Positions 1 through 4,969 of a stretch of DNA of 8,891 nt are shown in pieces. Positions within the stretch are counted from its first letter, which is position 1; each line of letters begins with the position of its first letter. A model generated the notes under the pieces. The model saw only the letters and a list, made by a program, of their open reading frames with translations, made no database searches and was not told the origin of the DNA. Where the stretch lies: NCBI GenBank assembly GCA_030146385.1, contig JASLBX010000088.1, forward strand, positions 1 through 8,891, written 5' to 3'. The DNA is from Jiangellaceae bacterium (GTDB lineage: Bacteria; Actinomycetota; Actinomycetes; Jiangellales; Jiangellaceae). The translations under genes and the position numbers were made by a program.

Positions 1-37
1 ACGTGGGGCGCAGGGCACAGGCACTAGATTTGAGCTG

Positions 38-475
38 ATGTCTGAGCACCCCGCCCCCGTCCCGAACCCCGGTCCTTCCGTCCCCCTGGCTACTTGGCCT
101 GGCCCGGCCGATGCCTCGAGCCCGTTGCCCGGGGAACTGGCCGCCGCGCTCAAACGCGACAGCGCTGGCCTCGTGGCCGCGGTGGTGCAGCAGTACGACA
201 CCAATGAGGTGCTGATGCTCGGCTGGATGGACGACGAAGCGCTGCACCGTACCCTGACCACCGGCCGTGCCACCTACTGGAGTCGCAGCCGTCAGGAATA
301 CTGGGTCAAGGGTGAGACGTCCGGCCATCGCCAGTGGGTGCACGAGGTAAGGCTGGACTGCGACGGCGACGCCGTGCTGGTCCAGGTCGACCAGGAAGGC
401 CCGGCCTGCCACACCGGAACCAGGACCTGCTTCGACGACGGGCTGCTTCCCGCGGCCAAGGGGATGCCATCGTGA
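38..475 (+). CDS. hisI: Phosphoribosyl-AMP cyclohydrolase HisI
   Basis: This enzyme opens the purine ring of phosphoribosyl-AMP to give ProFAR, the third step of histidine synthesis, in the cytosol. The 145-residue protein carries the whole family core: QQYDTNEVLMLGWMDDEAL (residues 51-69), the YWSRSRQEYWVKG block (80-92), the metal-binding DCDGD (107-111) and the zinc-ligand motif C-HTGTRT-C (124-131). There is no fused HisE (pyrophosphohydrolase) domain, as is usual in actinobacteria. The first 30 or so residues are Pro/Ala/Ser-rich and precede the usual family start. I keep ATG 38 because it is the only in-frame ATG, although a TTG at 125 would give a family-length protein; neither has a good ribosome-binding site. 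The 37 bases before it show stop codons in the other two frames, including a TGA at 36-38 overlapping this ATG, so an upstream his gene may end there, but too little is present to name it. Its stop overlaps trpE. Confidence 0.96.
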   Translation: MSEHPAPVPNPGPSVPLATWPGPADASSPLPGELAAALKRDSAGLVAAVVQQYDTNEVLMLGWMDDEALHRTLTTGRATYWSRSRQEYWVKGETSGHRQWVHEVRLDCDGDAVLVQVDQEGPACHTGTRTCFDDGLLPAAKGMPS

Positions 476-1989
476 CGACGAGCCCAGACCTGGACGCGTT
501 CAGGGTGCTGGCCAAGGACCGCAGGGTCATTCCGGTGACCCGGCGGCTGCTGGCCGACGGCGAGACGCCGGTCGGCGTCTACCAAAAGCTGGCCGCCAAC
601 CAGCCCGGCACGTTCCTGCTCGAGTCCGCCGAGCACGGCGGCGTCTGGTCGCGCTACTCGTTCGTCGGCGCCCACTCCGCGGCGGTGCTGAGCGAACGGG
701 ACGGGCGTGCTATCTGGCACGGCACACCGCCGGTGGGCATGCCGTCCGGCATCGAGCCGTGGGAGGCCGTGTCCGGGACGCTCGCGGCCTTGCACACGCC
801 TCGGATGCCGGACCTGCCGCCACTTACGGGAGGGTTGGTGGGCTTCGTGTCGTACGACGCGGTCCGCAAGCTCGAGCGGCTGCCGGAGCTGGCCACGAAC
901 GACCTCGAGCTGCCGGACATGGCGTTCATGCTGGCCACCGACCTCGCCGTGCTCGACCATGAAGACGGGACGATCCTGCTTGTCTCGAACGCGATCAACT
1001 GGGACGACACCGACGAGCGGGTCGACGAAGCCTGGGCGGACGCCGTGCGGCGCCTGGACCGGATGACCGCCGAGCTGGCCGGGCCGACCCCGTCGTCGGT
1101 GGCCGACTACGAGCCGGGCGCGGCGCCGGTCTTCGAGAGCAACACGCCCGAGCCCGACTACCTGGCCGCCGTCGAGCGGGCCAAGGAGGAGATCCGGGCC
1201 GGCGAGGCGTTCCAGATCGTCGTCGCGCAGCGGTTCGAGGTGCCGACCCGGGCCGATGCGCTGGACATCTACCGGGTGCTGCGCCGTGAGAACCCGAGCC
1301 CGTACATGTACCTGGTGCGCATGCCAGGCCCGGACGGCGATGGGGACGGCGCGTTCGACATCGTCGGGTCGAGCCCCGAGGCGCTGGTCAAGGTGAACGA
1401 CGACAGGGCGATGACCCACCCGATCGCCGGCAGCCGCGGCCGTGGCGAGACACCGGAGGAGGACGCCGCGCTTGCCACCGAGCTGCTCGCCGACCCCAAA
1501 GAACGGGCCGAGCACCTGATGCTCGTCGACCTGTCGCGCAACGACCTCGGCCGGGTCTGCGCGCCCGGGACGGTCGAGGTCGTGGATTTCATGACGGTGC
1601 GCCGGTACAGCCACGTCATGCACATCGAATCCACCGTCGTCGGGCGGATCGCACCCGGCAAGGCATCGCTGGACGTCCTGGCCGCCTGCTTCCCGGCTGG
1701 GACGCTCTCCGGAGCGCCCAAGCCCCGGGCCATGGAGATCATCGAGGACCTCGAACCGACCCGTCGCGGCGTCTACGGCGGCGTGGTCGGGTACCTGGAC
1801 TTCGCGGGCGATCTTGACGTCGCCATCGCGATCCGGACCGCCGTCGTCCGGGACGGACGGGCGTACGTCCAGGCCGGGGCCGGCATCGTCGCGGACTCCG
1901 ACCCTGCGTCCGAGCACGCTGAGTGCCGCAACAAGGCGGCCGCCGTGCTGCGGGCGGTCGCCGTGGCTGAATCCATGCGTCCGGTCTAG
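472..1989 (+). CDS. trpE: Anthranilate synthase component I TrpE
   Basis: TrpE converts chorismate to anthranilate, the committed step of tryptophan synthesis, using ammonia from a TrpG glutaminase subunit that is not in this window. The 505-residue protein has the usual length. The N-terminal domain carries the LLES element (49-52), part of the tryptophan feedback site, and NPSPYMY (274-280) completes that pocket, so allosteric inhibition by Trp is expected. The catalytic chorismate-binding domain shows IVGSSPEAL (297-305), HPIAGSRGRG (316-325), LVDLSRNDLGRV (351-362), FPAGTLSGAPKPRAME (407-422) and GAGIVADSDP (469-478), with the magnesium-ligand region EHAECRNK (481-488). The GTG start at 472 overlaps the hisI stop by GTGA and has a good AAGGGG site at 458-463, eight bases upstream. 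An in-frame ATG at 334 lies inside hisI and yields non-family sequence. Overlap with hisI leaves no room for a leader-peptide attenuator, so transcription probably comes from the his side. Confidence 0.97.
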   Translation: MTTSPDLDAFRVLAKDRRVIPVTRRLLADGETPVGVYQKLAANQPGTFLLESAEHGGVWSRYSFVGAHSAAVLSERDGRAIWHGTPPVGMPSGIEPWEAVSGTLAALHTPRMPDLPPLTGGLVGFVSYDAVRKLERLPELATNDLELPDMAFMLATDLAVLDHEDGTILLVSNAINWDDTDERVDEAWADAVRRLDRMTAELAGPTPSSVADYEPGAAPVFESNTPEPDYLAAVERAKEEIRAGEAFQIVVAQRFEVPTRADALDIYRVLRRENPSPYMYLVRMPGPDGDGDGAFDIVGSSPEALVKVNDDRAMTHPIAGSRGRGETPEEDAALATELLADPKERAEHLMLVDLSRNDLGRVCAPGTVEVVDFMTVRRYSHVMHIESTVVGRIAPGKASLDVLAACFPAGTLSGAPKPRAMEIIEDLEPTRRGVYGGVVGYLDFAGDLDVAIAIRTAVVRDGRAYVQAGAGIVADSDPASEHAECRNKAAAVLRAVAVAESMRPV

Positions 1990-2003
1990 GGATTGTCTTC
2001 TTA

Positions 2004-2573
2004 ATGCAGCGCCGCGGAACCACCCTCTACGTCGTCGTGCTCGGCGTGCTGCTGGTGGGCGCCGTCCTGTGCCTAGTCGCCTCCGGCATGTCCTGGGGCG
2101 CAGCGCAGCGGGCCGACCTGGTGAGCACCGAAGTTGAGGTATCCGGGGGAGACCTGGTTCCGATCGGACGGGCCGCCGGGCTGCTCGGCCTGGCCGCGGT
2201 AGTGGCCGTCCACGCCACCCGCCGGTGGGGTCGCCGGCTCGTCGGCGTACTGCTCGCCGTTACAGGCGTGGCCGTAGCCGGGCAGGCCTTTCTCACCGGG
2301 CGCGACCTGGCGGACCGTATCCTGAGCCATCTTGAGGGTCCGGCGGGCGCCGGCGAATACACCGGTGTCGGCACCGTCCTGGGTGGTCCGCTGCTCATGA
2401 CGGCAGGCGGTGCGGCCGTCACGGCGTCCGGAGTGGCCATCGCGGTCTGGGGGCCGCGGTGGCCCAGCATGGGCGCGCGGTACGAGCGGAAGGCGGCGTC
2501 CCGACCGGCGAACGAGTCCGGTGAGCGCGCGGCGTGGGACGCGCTCGACCGCGGCGAGGACCCCACCGCCTGA
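2004..2573 (+). CDS. Trp biosynthesis-associated integral membrane protein (TIGR02234-like)
   Basis: This 189-residue protein matches the actinobacterial family of unknown function that sits next to trpE (Trp_oprn_chp). Four hydrophobic helices can be seen at about residues 7-27, 57-71, 78-95 and 127-148. After them comes a cytoplasmic-looking tail with two features I associate with the family: PRWPSMGARYERK (151-163) and AWDALDRGEDPT (177-188). The function is unknown. The genetic association with trpE is long recognised, and a role in Trp or aromatic transport or in supporting the pathway is only a guess. The ATG at 2004 lies 14 bases after the trpE stop. The nearest purine run (AGGG, 1988-1991) is rather far upstream, so translation may depend partly on coupling to trpE. 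A strong stem-loop begins nine bases after its stop codon. Confidence 0.88.
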   Translation: MQRRGTTLYVVVLGVLLVGAVLCLVASGMSWGAAQRADLVSTEVEVSGGDLVPIGRAAGLLGLAAVVAVHATRRWGRRLVGVLLAVTGVAVAGQAFLTGRDLADRILSHLEGPAGAGEYTGVGTVLGGPLLMTAGGAAVTASGVAIAVWGPRWPSMGARYERKAASRPANESGERAAWDALDRGEDPTA

Positions 2574-2581
2574 CTGCCGGA

Positions 2582-2610
2582 CCTGGCTGCGGGAGCGGAG
2601 CCGCACCAGG
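2582..2610 (+). terminator. Bulged 10-bp stem-loop after the trpE unit, terminator-like
   Basis: CCTGG (2582-2586) pairs with CCAGG (2606-2610), and TGCGG (2588-2592) pairs with CCGCA (2601-2605). A single C at 2587 is bulged and the loop is GAGCGGAG. This gives ten pairs, mostly G-C, starting nine bases after the membrane-protein stop. No T-run follows, so it is not a classical intrinsic terminator, but U-poor hairpins are common candidates at actinobacterial gene ends. It may instead be a processing or mRNA-stability element between the trpE unit and the following small genes. Confidence 0.4.
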
Positions 2611-2651
2611 CAGAATGGGCGCCGTAGACACGTTGTTGCCCCGCCTACATG
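2611..2651 (+). promoter_or_regulatory. Weak candidate promoter elements before the HGxxPAAW gene
   Basis: Two weak possibilities lie in the 97-bp gap. CAGAAT (2611-2616) resembles a -10 box but has no clear -35. TAGACA (2625-2630) resembles a -35 and is followed 15 bases later by TACATG (2646-2651), a poor -10. Neither is convincing alone. The case for a promoter rests mainly on the hairpin just upstream and on the strong ribosome-binding site AGGAG (2661-2665), which suggests the next gene is translated independently. Confidence 0.2.
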
Positions 2652-2670
2652 TCGCGACCAAGGAGATGAC

Positions 2671-2925
2671 ATGGCCACCCGCTACGATCACGGCTCCACG
2701 CCCGCCGCGTGGACCGCGGTGCTGATCATCGCCGCCGGTATCTTCATCGGCGCCTTCGCAGTGGCGGTGCTGAATTGGCCGCTGTTCTGGATCGGCGGCG
2801 TGGGCGTGATCCTGCTCGGCTTGATCGTCGGCAAGGTCATGCAGATGATGGGCTTCGGCAAGCCGCCAGAGGAAGAGCCGAGCGCCGAGGAAGAGGCCGC
2901 GACCCTGCCGGAGGGCGGCCGGTAA
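2671..2925 (+). CDS. HGxxPAAW-motif small membrane protein
   Basis: This 84-residue protein carries HGSTPAAW at residues 7-14, the signature of a small actinobacterial membrane family of unknown function that is repeatedly found near trp genes. Two membrane helices follow (about 15-34 and 37-56) with a short NWP turn between them. The tail is strongly acidic, with EEEP and EEEAAT segments in residues 67-78. The ATG at 2671 is well supported by AGGAG at 2661-2665, five bases upstream, the best ribosome-binding site in this block. It precedes the winged-helix gene by only five bases and is probably co-transcribed with it and with DUF2752. The biochemical role is unknown. The invariant His-Gly-x-x-Pro-Ala-Ala-Trp before the first helix suggests a conserved contact at the membrane face, which is inference. 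Confidence 0.87.
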   Translation: MATRYDHGSTPAAWTAVLIIAAGIFIGAFAVAVLNWPLFWIGGVGVILLGLIVGKVMQMMGFGKPPEEEPSAEEEAATLPEGGR

Positions 2926-2930
2926 GGGCG

Positions 2931-3260
2931 ATGGGCGCCCGGCGTACTGCCGACGCCCCGCCTCTGACCGTAGGCGGGGTCACGTTGGATGCCGCTACCG
3001 GACGAGCGATCGCCGGTGGGCACGAGCTCAGCTTGACCAAGACCCAGTTCGGCCTGCTGGAGCACCTCATGCGGCATCGGGGCCGGGTCTGCAGTCGCGC
3101 TGAGCTGATGTCCGAGGTCTGGGGCTATCGCGAGCCCGTCGGCACGCGCACGGTCGACGTCCATGTCGCCGCGCTACGGGCCAAGCTGGGCCGGGCGCTG
3201 CCCATCAGCACGGTCCGGGGCCGGGGCTACTGCGTAGACGACGCAGGCCAGTCCTCATGA
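2931..3260 (+). CDS. Stand-alone OmpR/PhoB-type winged-helix DNA-binding protein
   Basis: The 109-residue protein is almost entirely a Trans_reg_C (OmpR/PhoB C-terminal) domain. It has the N-terminal beta sheet PLTVGGVTLD (11-20), LSLTKTQFGLLEHLMRH (33-49), RVCSRAELMSEVWGY (52-66), the recognition helix TRTVDVHVAALRAKLG (72-87) and the wing STVRGRGYCVDD (93-104). No receiver (phospho-acceptor) domain precedes it; the upstream reading frame overlaps the HGxxPAAW gene and gives arginine-rich non-family sequence. It therefore cannot be controlled by aspartate phosphorylation in the usual way. ATG 2931 is preferred: a start much further downstream would remove the first beta strand. The ribosome-binding site is poor (AAGGG ends two bases before the start), so coupling to the gene five bases upstream is likely. 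The stop overlaps the DUF2752 start by ATGA. The target and signal are unknown; a role in local trp or envelope regulation is inference. Confidence 0.85.
   Translation: MGARRTADAPPLTVGGVTLDAATGRAIAGGHELSLTKTQFGLLEHLMRHRGRVCSRAELMSEVWGYREPVGTRTVDVHVAALRAKLGRALPISTVRGRGYCVDDAGQSS
2956..2979 (+). repeat. Perfect 8-bp inverted repeat inside the winged-helix gene
   Basis: CCCCGCCT (2956-2963) and AGGCGGGG (2972-2979) are exact reverse complements separated by the 8-nt loop CTGACCGT. The stem begins 25 bases after the winged-helix start codon and encodes part of the first beta strand. No T-run follows. In RNA it would be a very stable hairpin near the translation start and could slow ribosomes or mask a downstream start. 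Chance is possible in such GC-rich coding sequence. Confidence 0.5.
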
Positions 3261-3664
3261 TCGCCGCCATCCGGGCGCACCGGCTCGTCGCGCCGCTAGC
3301 CACCGCCGCGGCTGTGGGCGGCGCCTGGGTGGCCGTTGCCGTTCTCGGGCCTGCACGCGCCGTTCCGCTGCCGTGCCCACTGCTCGCCGTCACCGGGCTA
3401 GCCTGCCCCTTCTGCGGCGGGACGCACGCCGCCTACGCACTGGCGCACGGCGATGTCATGGCCGCCGCCGATCACAACGCCGTGGTGGTGCTGGCCGCAC
3501 CGGTTGCCGTCGTGCTGTGGGCCCGCTGGCTGATCGGGAGGGTCAGGGGAGCGCCGGGACCGATGTTCGCACCGTCGAACCGCATGCTTCTGATCGTCAG
3601 TGCCGGTCTCTTGCTGTTCGCGATCGTCCGCAATCTGCCATTCGGCGCTGCTCTCGCGCCATAG
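3257..3664 (+). CDS. DUF2752 family membrane protein
   Basis: The 135-residue protein matches DUF2752, a membrane family of unknown function. Visible marks are the paired cysteine motif PCPLLAVTGLACPFCGGTHAAYAL (split as PCP at 39-41 and CPFCGGTHAAYAL at 50-62), GD at 65-66, an Asn at 74 leading the second helix, and RNLPFGAALAP at the C-terminus (125-135). Membrane helices fall near 11-31, 76-94 and 109-125. As I recall, most members have Arg where this one has His57 in the CGGTH segment. The cysteines C40, C50 and C53 could bind a metal or form a disulfide, but the family has no established biochemistry. The ATG overlaps the winged-helix stop (ATGA), so the two are translationally coupled. 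It ends one base before the convergent DUF4190 gene. GGCGC (3644-3648) and GCGCC (3656-3660) form a weak 5-bp hairpin at its very end. Confidence 0.85.
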   Translation: MIAAIRAHRLVAPLATAAAVGGAWVAVAVLGPARAVPLPCPLLAVTGLACPFCGGTHAAYALAHGDVMAAADHNAVVVLAAPVAVVLWARWLIGRVRGAPGPMFAPSNRMLLIVSAGLLLFAIVRNLPFGAALAP

Positions 3665-3665
3665 A

Positions 3666-4037
3666 TCACGCGCCCTGGAACGCGACCAGGCCGACAATGA
3701 GGATGAGTATGCCGATCGCTACCAGCGCGAGGGCGATGATCGAGATGATCCGCGCCGCATTTGCCATGCCCTCGCCGGTGAGCCATCCGTTCGATGCCCG
3801 GATGGCCCGCAACGACTGGTTGGCCAACACCAGGGCGATGACGTTGAGGACGATTGGGCAGACGAACAGACCCACGATGGCCAAGATCAATGCAGTGAGT
3901 GCCTTGCCGTCCTGCTGTGGCTGCGGATAGGGGTACTGCTGCCCATGTGGCGACGGCTGCTGACCCCAATCCGGCTGGTTGGAGTAGTCGCGCGGCTCGT
4001 CGTCACCCGGTTGCTGTGCATACGGATCGTGCGTCAT
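3666..4037 (-). CDS. DUF4190-type membrane protein with Gln/Pro-rich N-terminus
   Basis: This is the only minus-strand gene. The 123-residue protein begins with a 44-residue hydrophilic segment rich in Gln, Pro, Tyr, Asp and Ser (PYAQQP, WGQQPSPHGQQYPYPQPQQ), typical of the disordered cytoplasmic leader of actinobacterial DUF4190 proteins. Two long membrane helices follow at about 46-74 and 95-119. Between them lies ANQSLRAIRASNGWLTGEGMANAARI (residues 72-97), equivalent to the family loop with its basic patch and glycine-rich start of helix two. The function is unknown. ATG (complement of 4035-4037) is chosen because family-like sequence begins there and upstream codons give none; no clear Shine-Dalgarno sequence precedes it, so a short-leader or leaderless mRNA is possible. 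Its start region faces the trpC control region, and its stop is one base from the DUF2752 stop. Confidence 0.82.
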   Translation of the reverse strand: MTHDPYAQQPGDDEPRDYSNQPDWGQQPSPHGQQYPYPQPQQDGKALTALILAIVGLFVCPIVLNVIALVLANQSLRAIRASNGWLTGEGMANAARIISIIALALVAIGILILIVGLVAFQGA

Positions 4038-4043
4038 GACGGG

Positions 4044-4064
4044 CCACGGTACCGGTTTCGGTGG
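4044..4064. repeat. 21-bp imperfect dyad between the DUF4190 gene and trpC
   Basis: Centred on G4054, seven of ten positions are symmetric: CCAC (4044-4047) pairs with GTGG (4061-4064), and 4049/4059, 4051/4057 and 4053/4055 also pair. It lies seven bases upstream of the DUF4190 start codon and just before the putative trpC -35. Its position fits an operator serving one or both divergent genes. The alternating mismatches make it a candidate only. Confidence 0.3.
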
Positions 4065-4068
4065 GGCG

Positions 4069-4100
4069 ATGACAGAGAGCAAATCCTGCCTAGCTACGCT
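4069..4100 (+). promoter_or_regulatory. Candidate trpC promoter
   Basis: ATGACA (4069-4074) resembles the TTGACA -35 box. Two overlapping -10 candidates follow: TAGCTA (4091-4096, 16-bp spacer) and TACGCT (4095-4100), which fits the actinobacterial TAnnnT pattern but lies 20 bp from that -35. The segment is AT-richer than its surroundings. Because trpC follows a gene on the opposite strand, a promoter must exist between 4038 and 4146, so the region is firm even though the exact boxes are not. Confidence 0.5.
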
Positions 4101-4112
4101 GGATCGACCAGC
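4098..4112. promoter_or_regulatory. 15-bp dyad at the expected trpC transcription start (operator candidate)
   Basis: GCTGG (4098-4102) and CCAGC (4108-4112) are exact reverse complements separated by ATCGA. The dyad overlaps or abuts the proposed -10 box and covers the expected start of transcription, the classical position for a repressor operator. If transcription starts inside it, it cannot act as an RNA hairpin. A five-base arm is short, so chance cannot be excluded. Confidence 0.35.
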
Positions 4113-4146
4113 CACCAATGGCATCGAGCACCCCGGGGGGACGAGC

Positions 4147-4956
4147 GTGAGCGTACTCGACGAGATCCTCGACGGGGTGCGCGCTGACCTGGCAGAACGC
4201 CAGCAGCGCGTCTCTCTCGACGAGCTCAAAGCAGCTGCCGAGCGCCAGCCACCGGCCCGAGACCCCATGCCGCTGCTGCGCGGCCCGGGCGTCTCCGTCG
4301 TCGCAGAAGTGAAACGGGCGAGCCCGTCCAAGGGTTCCCTCGCCGAGATCGCCGACCCGGCGGCGCTGGCCCGCGAGTACGAGGCTGGCGGCGCGGCGGC
4401 GATCAGCGTCCTGACCGAGGGCCGGCGTTTCGGCGGGTCGCTCGACGACCTGAAGGCCGTCCGGGCGGCGATCGACGCGCCGGTTCTGCGCAAGGACTTC
4501 ATCATCACGAGCTACCAGCTGTGGGAGGCGCGGGCGCGCGGTGCCGATCTGGCGCTGCTGCTGGCCGTCGCACTCGACCAGAACGCGCTTGTCGCCCTCA
4601 TCGAGCGGGCCGAGTCGATCGGCCTGACCCCGCTGGTCGAGTGCCACACGGCGGACGAGGTCGATCGGGCCGCCGTGGCCGGTGCCAAGTTGATCGGCAT
4701 CAACGCGCGTGATCTGACCACGCTCAAGGTCGACATGACCACGTTCAAGCGGCTGGCGCCGTACGTCCCGGAGGGCGTCGTCAAGATCGCCGAGTCCGGC
4801 GTGCGGGGTCCGCGGGACGTCATCGAACTGGCGCGAGCCGGCGCCGACGCGGTGCTGGTCGGCGAGAGCCTGGTGACCGGGAAGGAACCGCGCACCGCCG
4901 TGGCCGATCTCGTAGCCGCAGGTGCTCACCCGGCGCTACGCCAGGGTCCTGGCTAG
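4147..4956 (+). CDS. trpC: Indole-3-glycerol-phosphate synthase TrpC
   Basis: TrpC closes the indole ring: carboxyphenylamino-deoxyribulose phosphate becomes indole-3-glycerol phosphate with loss of CO2 and water. The 269-residue TIM-barrel protein has all the key residues: AEVKRASPSKG (53-63, with Glu54 and Lys56), the catalytic lysine in LRKDFI (114-119, Lys116), VECH (164-167, Glu165), GINARDL (184-190, Asn187), AESGV (215-219, Glu216 and Ser217) and the phosphate-binding VLVGESL (236-242). It is monofunctional, without a fused TrpF. I start it at GTG 4147 because MSVLDEILDGVRADLAERQ is the usual actinobacterial N-terminus and a G-run (4135-4140) sits six bases upstream. In-frame ATGs at 4036 and 4069 would add residues unlike the family and would read through the promoter. 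It is the first gene of trpCBA, 13 bases before trpB. No trpM-like gene lies between them. Confidence 0.97.
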   Translation: MSVLDEILDGVRADLAERQQRVSLDELKAAAERQPPARDPMPLLRGPGVSVVAEVKRASPSKGSLAEIADPAALAREYEAGGAAAISVLTEGRRFGGSLDDLKAVRAAIDAPVLRKDFIITSYQLWEARARGADLALLLAVALDQNALVALIERAESIGLTPLVECHTADEVDRAAVAGAKLIGINARDLTTLKVDMTTFKRLAPYVPEGVVKIAESGVRGPRDVIELARAGADAVLVGESLVTGKEPRTAVADLVAAGAHPALRQGPG

Positions 4957-4969
4957 CAGGGCCGCCGGC

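Noticed and set aside
292..1917. 541-codon open frame on the minus strand opposite trpE
   Set aside because: It is a shadow of trpE: very GC-rich codons suppress stops on the opposite strand. The translation is Arg/Gly/Asp/His-rich with no recognisable domain, whereas trpE on the plus strand is fully conserved.
4111..4122. GCCA/TGGC inverted repeat in the trpC leader
   Set aside because: A four-base arm is too short to separate from chance, and the 15-bp dyad beside it is the better candidate.
4036..4146. Longer trpC starting at ATG 4036 or 4069
   Set aside because: The extra residues do not resemble the TrpC family, and they would run through the probable promoter and the divergent gene's leader. 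GTG 4147 has a G-rich site at the right distance and gives the standard N-terminus.
4038..4146. trp leader peptide / attenuator before trpC
   Set aside because: No short frame with tandem Trp codons and no terminator/antiterminator pair was found. The single TGG here lies in no plausible leader frame.
3373..4187. Plus-strand frames across DUF2752 and the DUF4190 gene
   Set aside because: They overlap two genes with clear membrane-protein features and family motifs, and their own translations are Arg-rich or low-complexity without domains.
4090..4929. 279-codon minus-strand open frame opposite trpC
   Set aside because: Composition is typical of a shadow frame and it shares no motif with known proteins. 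The same DNA encodes a complete TrpC.
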